NCBI GenBank assembly: GCA_022457155.1
Contig: JAJGOT010000288.1
Location: forward strand, 1 to 64,000
Reading direction: 5' to 3'
From: Cladopsammia gracilis
Taxonomy: Eukaryota > Cnidaria > Anthozoa > Scleractinia > Dendrophylliidae
Length of the DNA: 64,000 nucleotides
The stretch's first letter is position 1. Each line of letters begins with the position of its first letter. The notes beneath the pieces were generated by a model, which saw nothing but the letters and a program-made list of their open reading frames with translations, searched no databases and had not been told where the DNA came from. Shown here piece after piece: positions 55,552 through 64,000 of the stretch. The position numbers and the translations under genes are program-made.

Positions 55552-58500
55552 TCATTCTCTAGTTGTATATTTTTTCTTCGCTGTTTTTCCTCATTATAGT
55601 TTTTATTCCAAACCCTTACCCTTTCATATACCGTTTTTGACAAAAAAGGTTCCCTTTTCAAATACCTTTCATTGAAAATGGTACCCCTTTCATATACCTT
55701 TCATTGAAAATGCTATCCCTTTCATATAGCGTCGGTTTGATATATTTTGAAACGCCCTTTCTATAAGACTTAAATGACAGTTTTCCCTAATTTTTATGCT
55801 TCAACTCGTGTTTTCGCTACCATTTCCTATTCTTTGTGAAATCCCGACCCTTTCATATACCTTCAGCTTAAAAAAGGTACCCCTTTCGGGCGGAGCATCC
55901 CCATATAGCCATTGTAGGGAGTACCCCCCCCCCCCCGGATTCAAGATCGCCAATGCCGAACGATCAGTCGACAAAGAAAGGAAGCGATAATGAGGAGCTG
56001 TCCAGATTTCGTGTACAGACATTTTTTTTATCTTTACGAGGTGGTCCGTAGTTGTATTTTTATATTTTCATTGAAGGCCAAACTTAGATCAGAATGGCTG
56101 GAACTCCGCTCTTCCGAAGTTTGGAAGAAGTCGGTTTCGGCTTTAAGTTTTGCCGGTTGGGCGTTTTTTCGTTGCTTTCCGTTACGGACAACACATTATT
56201 TTTAGTCCTTTTCCGGAAAACGTACATGACCAAAGAATGTTTCCATAGCAACGGTTGGATAAATATTTGGTTTTTGTTTGGTTTTTGTCATGGAAATTTA
56301 TTTTTAGTTCTAGCCTATTGCCGTTACACACGCGTACCAAACCATTCAATTCGCAGTCCACTGGCTGCACCCCTACACCTTGCTGACCGATTCAGCCTTT
56401 ATATTCAGGGTGAGCTGTTTATGTGGATTTTCCCTTTCATTTCTAAAAATTTCATGCGACTTTTTAGATGTTGAATGCGATCTTTCACATTAAAGGGTTG
56501 TTGTGTTCTCTGTTTTCAGCATTTTATATTCTGATACTGGCGAAAGGCGAGATTTTTTCGTTGATTTTTGCTTTACTCTGAGTTAAAACAGAGGGCAACT
56601 CTTCTCATGCTGCTCATCTTGTGGATGTGACTGACTACTGCCAAATGATAAATAAGGATGCACTCAAGTGTGTAGGAACCGACTCAGAGAACAAAAAAAT
56701 AATCGATATCGAGGTAATATTACTGACCTGTTGGCTACAGCATGGAGAGTACACGTGAAAGAGGCCGACATGTTTTTTTCTGCGGAGAGAACAGAAATGT
56801 AAACCTTTTTTTAAAAAAAAACTAATCTCATTAGCCGTGAAACCAGAGAACGTGACCCGGAAGACTCAGTGAAATCCCAGAAAAACATACGATTACCAAC
56901 AATAAGCCGAAAAGGCAAAAGGTCGACAACATGTTGACACATGTACTATTCCCTAGCTTCCGGCGATTCTCAAGAAGTCCGCTTCGATCTTTATTTTAAA
57001 CTTAAGTTTCCGTATTCGCATTTTATTCTGTTGTACTTTTATTGGGATATTTCCAATTTGGAGTTGAGGTGGCGTGTAATTCTTTAAAGAATACTACAGA
57101 GAGATATGCGAAGGGGGTATATGATTTATCTATTAAAGCTTATTAAGAGAGGATAAAGAATAGAAGGAGATCATCAAGTAGTCATATGCCCCGTGTCAAA
57201 GGCGTGCTACTACTATAAACGGCAAGGGTGCAATGAAGGCGTTTCAGTCTCCGAGTTATGTTGCCAAGGTAACGGCAGCGAAAAGTATCGACTTCGAAAT
57301 AAATAAGGGAAGGTTCGGCTTGATATAGTCGCTAATAAATCCCAAAAGAGACTTTTTGGAAATTACAATGACGAGCAGAAAAGAAGCTACGATCAATTAG
57401 TAGAGCAACGCCGGGCTAGAACGAACACTTTTTCGTTAGACTGAACTTCCACTAATGCGACACCTCTCTGCAACGACCAGTCTTTTCGTCCCGACCAAGC
57501 GTCTATCCATACACTTTACTCTTACTGAAACCTTCCAAAAAACGACCACGTTTTCTATAACGGTCAGTTAATTTTGCCTCAGCCTTGGCGTTCTTGGTGA
57601 ATACGGAGGTAGTAAATAAAGGTCCGCACTAAACTTTTTTAAATGTCATCATAGAAACAGCCAATGTTTATCCATCCTAGAAGTTAAGTACTGACCGGCC
57701 ACTGATATGAGGAAATTGCTAAGGTACGTAACTGGAGACATATTCCGAATATATCATATTTGCAAAAGGAAAACAATAAAAAATAAAAGCTGTTTAGTTC
57801 CGTGTCGGATCAGTGTTTGTTCAGTCTTGTGTCCGTTACCCTTGAAATCGATTGATGAAGCTAGTCGCCTTTTTTGCAGACCCCATTTTCTCGAATTTTC
57901 ACCTTTTTGTGAGCTTTTGTGAGCCGAAGCCGGTCTCTTTCTCGATTTGCTAGTGCCTCATAACAAGCGTAATAGTCAGTTATGGAGATACAATTTAAAG
58001 GTTCGTTACCTTGGTAACTTAACGCGGTTGATCTATGGAGGAAACGCCTTTATCGCACAGTGCTCTACTTCCAGACACATTAATAGAAAGTTCGAGTTAC
58101 CGAAATTCTGCTGTAATAAAAACAGACACGTTTTCTTTTTCTCTAGAAAACACAAATCGGAACCTTCGAAGAAAAAATTTTCATCATCAGTTAATCTGTC
58201 GCGTGACTAACGAACGTTTCGCTGAGAAAACGTGCTTGAACGTGCCCCCAGAACGTGAAAAAAATCCCGTAAAAATACTCATATAAAATTAACAAAAATG
58301 AAATCTAAGGTCAACGACATGTTGACAAAGTTACATTTCCTCTTCCCGTGTTTCTCCGAAAGTGCCGTTAATTCTAATTGACTGACTGCCCCAAACCTCT
58401 GATTGACTGCCTTTTCGGAGATTTTTATCGTGGCATGGGGTATTTGTGTTGCATTTTTTTTCCGTTTTACAAAGGCGTTGATCAGGTTGATGTGGTGAGT

Positions 58501-58747
58501 GCGTCGAGTGGGCGAAATAAAATGAAAATAACACTACATAGGGCTGGGAACGCTTGCTACGCAGGCTAGGAAATGATAGTATTTCCCTTCTGGATAACGT
58601 TCGATTCATGAAGGGAGTAAGACAAGGGTGTTTGATTCGAAAACGACTACTGACTAATCACATTTTAGGGTTTCTTCCCCCGGATCAAAGTTAGCGCCAC
58701 ATTACAAAAGCCAATATTTCACTGCAAAATTGCAGTTGCAAAATCAG
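55552..58747. other. Intergenic stretch without supported genes
   Basis: A 126-codon open frame at 56094-56474 has no recognisable domain. Bases 55620-55870 hold variants of 'cctttcatatacctttcattgaaaatg' in loose tandem. The rest is unremarkable. Confidence 0.4.
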
Positions 58748-59019
58748 TAGCCTGCAAAGCAGGCGTATTTGGGGGGCGAATGAGCGCTATGTTATAAAAA
58801 CCGGCGGTACTGAGGCGAGTCAAAAGATGCGACTAAGGATGTGGGAGTCAGGCTGGAGGGCGACGGAGGGGGAGGCGGAGAGGAAGGAAAATGCACTCCC
58901 CTCCCCACCCCCTTTCACTCCTCCCAGCCTCCGACATTTTGCAAAACCAAAATGGCGACCAAACACTAAATTCAGCACTCGCCCACCAAAAAAAACAGAA
59001 AAACCTACACTGCAGGCTA
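58748..59019. mobile_element. MITE, TAGCCTG termini with 9-bp target duplication
   Basis: Starts TAGCCTGCAAAGCAGG and ends ...CACTGCAGGCTA. 9-bp direct repeats 'caaaatcag' lie at 58739-58747 and 59020-59028. The interior contains purine/pyrimidine-rich strands and no gene. Confidence 0.85.
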
Positions 59020-59113
59020 CAAAATCAGCTGAACATGGTGTGGTATAGGGTAAGGGTCTCGGAGTCCCAGCGGCACACCCCCAAATATACAGAATACCCC
59101 CTCCCATGGGTTA

Positions 59114-59268
59114 CCAGGGGCGTAGCCAAGACTTTTTCAGAGGTACGCACAATCACTGTTTTCACACTCCTCCTACCTCCTCCCCCACCCTCAAGTCCTA
59201 AATGTTTCTTTTCTTTTTCGACTTTTTCAGGTACGTGCGTACGTGCGTACAGGTAGCTACGCCCCTGG
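59114..59268. mobile_element. Harbinger-type MITE, 155 bp
   Basis: Ends CCAGGGGCGTAGC and its perfect inverse GCTACGCCCCTGG, flanked by TTA (59111-59113, 59269-59271). TTA duplication fits PIF/Harbinger. Confidence 0.85.
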
Positions 59269-59599
59269 TTACGAACAGTGTTTTTTTTTTTCATTTTTTA
59301 ATTACTCAAATCTGACGTTTTTACTACACTCAGCTAGCCAGTGTTCATGGCCAAGTTACTGAAAAATGTTCATACATCCACCTAACCCCGCCTGACACAA
59401 TAAAGCTATTTCTCGCACTTAGTGGTTAAACATTACATAGTATCTGGCTGATCATTCCAAGAGGTATAAAAGGCTGTGTTTGTGTTCAAAATAAATAATC
59501 ATTTGTGTAATTCATGTTGAGTGCAATTAATGAGAGTGTCTATTGTGACATCTGTATTACCAGTTGAGTGCAGCCATATTTTATCAAAAAGAAGTATAT

Positions 59600-62500
59600 T
59601 TAAGGCTGCATGCGCAGTGCTCCATCCAGCCTTATAACTTCACCATTTAACATCGGATTCTCAATAATACTTTGCACCAGTTGTCCATATTCAGCAGGAT
59701 CTCCCAGACGACTTGGAAATGGCACCTGTTTTCCTAGCTGGTCTTTTACTTTCTCAGGTAATCCCATAAGCAGTGGAGTAAGGAAAAGTCCTGAAAATGA
59801 AACGATTCTTATGTGATATAAATAGTTAAACATTTCTACAACACAGGACCGTCAAACAGAAGAAGCCATTGTAGGAAGGTTTTAAAACAGAAAAGTTTGA
59901 AACAGAGGAAAGTTCCTAGATAGATAACTGCAGGGATGAAAAATTGGGTTGTTATAAAGGTACTAGTTAGTGGATATTGAAACAAGTCTAAAGTTGAATA
60001 GACTATGAGCAGTCTCTCTTTCCCAGCTTAGTCCATTGAGCGAGAAACGACGAAAAAAATTAGCGAACGGATAATGGCTGCGCGAAACTGGGGGTGAGGC
60101 AGGCTACCTTGCCCCCAGTTTTGTGCGGCCATTATCCGTGGTCGCTTACGGGAGGTCAGGGTCAAGCCCAAATCATACCGTCCAGAAGGACGACGGACAC
60201 CTTATTGAGACTTATATAACAGAGTAACTAGTCAGCTTTCAGTCAAGGTTAGGGGTACATATGGGTACATGGTAACCACCCTATACAGTCCAACTACCGG
60301 TAAGTGACCACTCAAAATGCCAAGCCAAGGTGGTCGCATACAGGAGGTCAGGGTCAAGCCCAAATCATACTAGCCTGTTCCAGGCTCTCAGATAGTGGGG
60401 GCGAGCAAAAAATATCGGAGCGAGTGAAGAAAAAAGGGGGGTGGGGGAAGGGGCAGAAGGAGAGCCTGTAAGACTTTCTTTAACGGACCGCTTCTGGTAT
60501 ACCAGCTCCTGGTATACCCTCTGATTGGTCAATTTTGACAGATAGCATCAACACCTGCAAAACGCGTAATCTGAATCACTCATGTCAATCAGCATTATGG
60601 TGAACATGGTTCACGCGAGCGATTTCGCAGAATTCGAGTTATGTGCTATTTTGAAAGAATGTCTCCTAGACTTCCCAGAAGTAAGGTCGCTGAGGAAGGA
60701 GCAAAAAACGGGTCTTGTAAACCTGGCTCGTGGAAAAGATGTGCGGTTCTGCCGACCCGTTTTGGGAAGAGTTTAATATTTCAGCTCTTCCCGCAACTGA
60801 CTGGAGATTCAAATATTTCAAACCGGATGTATAAATGACGCCATACTTCTGACAATGGAGATACTGCCTAGCTCCGAGAAACACATCAACTTAAACGCAG
60901 AATAAACTCTGAGCTAAAAAAATTGCAAGATGCCACTATTCCAATATTGACCGTGACTATCGCATAAGACTTGGATCTTAGACTCTTTTAGCCGTGATCA
61001 GAAGAAACACTATCTCGCAAGTTATGCTAACCGCAAAGGTGCCAACCGCAGACTTGCGCTCACATTAAATCACGGAATGAGAAATGAACTGATCCTAAGC
61101 AACGAATAATTCCTATTTAATCGGCTACAACTGATCTTGCAATTCTTTCAAAGTGAGCCAAAAAACTCTACTGTTATGCCAAGAGCTAGCAAAGAAACGA
61201 CGCATAATTAAATAATTCTAAACGGCTCTGGAAAGCGTAAATTCCTCCTGTCAGTATCACAGCTAGAGATTTTTTCCTAAGATCAAAAAAACGACAACAT
61301 TTAGCGATCTACTCGCGCGAGAAATCTGAGGATGATTTCGGTAAATTGACAGATGGACATCTTTACAGCAGAAATCCAATTATGCAACTAAGTGACAAAA
61401 GTGGGCAGAAGGGGCTCGGTAAAGAAAGTCTCACAGGCTCTCCTTCCTTCTCCCTCTCCCCAGTCCCCACTCGTTTTTTCTTCGCTATCAACATTTTTCC
61501 CTCGCCTCCACTATCTGAGAGCCTGGAACAGGCTAAAATCATACCGTCCAGGAGGACGACAGACACCTTATTGAGACTTATATAACGGAGTAACTGGTAA
61601 GCTTTCAGTTGAGGTAAGAGGTACATATGGGAACTTGGTAACCACCCTATACAGTCCAACTACCGGTAAGAGACCACCCAAAATGCCAAGCCAAGGTGGT
61701 GGCTTACGGGAGGTGTTACTTACAACAGGTCAGACCACAGGGGGTCTTGACTTTGAATCATATGAACCTGTGATAAGTTAAATATACAAGCACCAGAGTG
61801 TCAGTGCAAAATGTTTTAACATAAAGTTTTGATACAAGTTACAGAATTTTCATTTTACTGAACTTGTACTGTTTTGCGTCTGTTGTGACACCAAAATATG
61901 GGTGAGTGGTCGCTTACCAGAGGTTAAAAACAATAGAAAAATTCAAATCACCAGTGTTAAAAGTGGCCGTGATTGCTTTCATTAGCTTTCAACTATAATG
62001 ATTTCACTGGAAGAAATTTAGTATTTTGGGAAAGTGGTCGATTAGGAGAGGTGGTCGCACATGGATGCTTTTCTGTTCAAATAAAACTTAAGCCAAACAC
62101 ATACATGTACAGTTGAAATATCACATTTTTGATCTGAATATTGCAAACTTCTCTCAGATGGCCAGATACCATGCAGCTCTTAACAACCTCTAATTTCAAC
62201 GGACCTGGGTATCACGCAGCTCTATTGTTTCCAGGGCAAAGGTCCATTGTTGTGTTGTTTGTTCTATTGTTTTCTCAGCAAATTAGAGAAGTCCTTGTAA
62301 GAGCTGCAAACTGCCCCCAGATGGGGGGTGAGGAGGGAGTACACACTAGTGGTAACAACCTCGGCCCGTCTAAGAATCGGACTAGTTTACCTGGAGCAAC
62401 TGTATTAACTCGAATGCCATTTTTTGATAAATCCCGAGCTATTGGTAGCGTCATTCCAACAATAGCACCTTTTGATGCAGAATAAGCTGCCTGGCCAATC

Positions 62501-62628
62501 TGACCATCATAGGCAGCCACACTAGCTGTGTTGATAATCACCCCTCTCTCTCCTCCCTCATTTGGTTCATTTGTCACCATTTGTTCTGCCACAAGACGAA
62601 TAACATTAAATGTTCCAATGGTATTCAC
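59600..62628 (-). CDS. HSD17B10: 3-hydroxyacyl-CoA dehydrogenase type-2 / 17beta-HSD10, last two exons (partial)
   Basis: Mitochondrial NAD-dependent short-chain dehydrogenase. The family also supplies the MRPP2 subunit of animal mitochondrial RNase P. Two exons: 62628-62391 (238 nt) and 59790-59600, with GT-AG borders and consistent phase. Seen: [11 protein letters not shown], catalytic Ser in INTASVAA, catalytic [24 protein letters not shown], then [19 protein letters not shown] and the exact family C terminus [14 protein letters not shown]. The N-terminal NAD-binding exons are not in 62629-64000 and must lie beyond the window. The intron (2.6 kb) holds the RecQ-bearing transposon and tandem repeats. 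Confidence 0.95.
60371..61535. mobile_element. 1165-bp transposon with ~120-bp inverted repeats, 9-bp target duplication and helicase fragment
   Basis: Ends TAGCCTGTTCCAGGCTCTCA and its perfect inverse. Arms of about 120 bp remain alignable, down to 'gagagcctgt(a/g)agactttctt'. The 9-bp duplication 'aaatcatac' lies at 60362-60370 and 61536-61544; the uninterrupted tandem copy near 60169-60177 has one, proving the insertion. Carries the RecQ-like fragment at 60582-60815. TAGCCTG ends and 9-bp duplication link it to 8649-8823 and 58748-59019. It has no transposase of its own. Confidence 0.85.
60582..60815 (+). pseudogene. RecQ-like helicase N-terminal fragment
   Basis: In one frame, [24 protein letters not shown] matches the start of RecQ-type superfamily 2 helicases (motif 0 with conserved Gln). 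After a small frameshift at about 60740 another frame gives [19 protein letters not shown], i.e. the Walker A motif (GxGKS type; the usual Gly after Thr is Arg). DEAH and later motifs are absent. The piece lies inside the inverted-repeat transposon, so it is captured cargo or the relic of an ancestral transposon-encoded helicase. Confidence 0.75.
61721..62390. other. Remaining intron sequence of HSD17B10
   Basis: Contains isolated 'gtggtcgcttaccagaggtt' units and no coding signal on either strand. Confidence 0.5.
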
Positions 62629-63297
62629 CTGGTGAGTAACACAAAAAATCAACATCATTTTGAAATCTTACATATCACTGCACAACAGTTTGCACACTGA
62701 AACAAAGCAGTAAAATTCCTAGGAACTGTAATGGAAAAAATTATTGTGTTGTTTCAGAAATATCCACCCTCCCCAAACCTCCCAACCCCTCTGGAAAATT
62801 CTGTTTAGCTTCAAACTTTCCTTTAGAACCTTTGGCTACTTGAGAATCCCCCCTCTCCCCCCTTGGCATTTCCAACGACCTTCCATGGGGTAGAAGGGTA
62901 CATAATAATGTACATGTTGCATGGAAATTTCCCGGAACCACACATTTGTAAATAATTTATTGATTTGTTTCAGGGCAATCTCTAAAAGACATAGCCTTCT
63001 ACATATTTTGGGACCATCATGCAACCCTTCCCCATTAAAAATATTTGCCACTTACATTGTGAAGTGCAGTGTACTGTTACCCAAAAGTCAATCACTGCTG
63101 ACTTTTATTATTAATCCAATTGCCACTGTGAGCGAAGAACTATATAATTATATTCTGAGAGCCTAGAGCTGCCTATTTAAAACTTCTTCCAATGATGTTT
63201 GAGACACATTTAAGATAAACTGCAAAACGGTGTGTCCGTGCATGTCTCGGCACTTTGTGCCTCTTGCTTCAAACCTTGCAACCTCGCATGGCTTTAA
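62629..63297. other. Upstream intron of HSD17B10
   Basis: No further exon of the gene can be recognised here; sequence is non-coding. Confidence 0.5.
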
Positions 63298-63957
63298 GGT
63301 GGCTCCATATTGTTCAGCCCTCTTGTCTTTTGCATTCCATTACAGCAAGCCCGATGGTGTGGCTAAAAATCTTTTACTTGAAACCAGTAAATCTTTTATC
63401 AGTCAACAAAGTGGTATCCAAATGACGTCATCATTCATTACCATGGCAATGCGAAAAGAGGTCAAAAATACGCTAATTTGGACCATTTGAGGCTAATAAC
63501 TTATAAACTACATGGTGAAAGTTTTTGTTTTCAATATATTTTTGTTTAATTGGCAAGAGAAACATTTTAACAATTTTTTCTAAAAATTCTGTACATAGAG
63601 TTCAGAGCTACCTTAACTTTATGTAAAAATGACATATCTCTGAATTCTATGTACAGATTTTTTTCAAAATTGGCACAAATGTTTGTTATGTTTATAAGAC
63701 AAAAATGTATAAAAATCAAAAAATTTCACCAAGCAGTTTTGAAGTTATTAGCCTCAAAAAGTTGAAAATGTGGTCTTTTTAGCCTCTTTTTACGTTGCCA
63801 TGGTAACAAATTTTGATGTCATAGCCACCTAAATTTGTTCATTGGTTAAGTGTTTACAAACCTGTACTAAACGTTTTCTCTTAACTTTACTGGTGTAGCT
63901 GTGATTGAATATTATAGATGTATCATGATAGGAATGTTTAAACTATTAGCAACCACC
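63298..63957. mobile_element. TTAA-flanked inverted-repeat element, 660 bp
   Basis: Ends GGTGGCTCC / inverse of GGTGGTTGC, flanked by TTAA (63294-63297, 63958-63961). Long imperfect arms include 'gaggctaataactt', 'taccatggcaa' and a central 'ctgtacatag(a)attcagag' pair, so most of the element can fold on itself. GGTGG ends recall 12499-12906. Confidence 0.75.
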
Positions 63958-64000
63958 TTAAGAGGAAAAAACCGACTGTTTTGCAGTCTACATTTAAGAA

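Larger units (their letters stand above)
60155..61720 (+). repeat. ~190-bp tandem repeat split by a transposon
   Basis: The phrase 'ggtcagggtcaagcccaaat' begins at about 60155 and again at 60345. The repeat body (gacaccttattgag, ccaccctatacagtccaact, ccaagccaaggtggt) is at 60174-60344 and resumes at 61536-61720 after the inserted element. Looser 'gtggtcgcttac(g/c)(g/a)gaggt' units continue to about 62060. Confidence 0.8.

Noticed and set aside
56094..56474. 126-codon open frame with hydrophobic stretches
   Set aside because: No recognisable domain, no codon or conservation evidence, and it lies in sequence overlapping several equally long random frames.
58827..59256. Open frames near 59 kb on both strands
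   Set aside because: They lie within two MITEs and low-complexity C/A-rich sequence.
1..64000. CRISPR array, operons, bacterial-type operators or riboswitches
   Set aside because: No regularly spaced direct repeats with unique spacers; gene structure (introns, polyadenylation signals) is eukaryotic.
62629..64000. Search for the missing 5' exons of HSD17B10
   Set aside because: No NAD-binding GxxxGxG or NAG-type motif in any minus-strand frame; the exons must be outside the window.

Overview
The window looks like nuclear DNA of an anthozoan cnidarian, most likely a stony coral. This is inferred from AT-rich sequence, intronless neuropeptide-type GPCRs, a single intron-rich MITF/TFE gene, and dense Penelope, CR1, L1, Tc1 and MITE debris. 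I could not run a database search, so the taxon is an inference.

Layout. (1) 1-18 kb: three intronless class A GPCR genes on the + strand (2610-3653, 9981-11117, 16598-17842). The first two are clear paralogues; the third is melatonin-receptor-like. Between them lie a Penelope-like (PLE) GIY-YIG remnant, a CR1-like reverse transcriptase fossil broken by two MITEs, tandem repeats and several inverted-repeat elements. (2) 18-27 kb: no gene. It holds nested MITEs, including an element with two further insertions whose uninterrupted relative lies at 12.5-12.9 kb, and a hammerhead self-cleaving ribozyme at 22535-22580. (3) 27393-29783: an intronless, membrane-anchored copper amine oxidase that has Gln where the third copper-ligand His should be. 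(4) 30-40 kb: nested DNA transposons and a recent 5'-truncated L1-type LINE with a 13-bp target duplication. (5) 40993-52330, minus strand: a complete 11-exon MITF/TFE bHLH-zipper gene, reconstructed exon by exon (461 aa, all splice phases consistent), with a CRE and an E-box upstream. (6) 53-59 kb: a second PLE remnant with a tRNA-like segment, and MITEs. (7) 59600-62628, minus strand: the last two exons of HSD17B10; the 5' exons lie beyond the window. Its intron carries a 1.17-kb inverted-repeat transposon with a frameshifted RecQ-like helicase fragment.

The host genes are independent (receptor signalling, amine oxidation, lysosome/pigment-type transcription control, mitochondrial dehydrogenase/tRNA processing); I see no operon-like linkage. 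The most unusual content is the ribozyme locus, the helicase-bearing transposon, the atypical amine oxidase, and several insertions whose history can be read from empty sites inside the same window.
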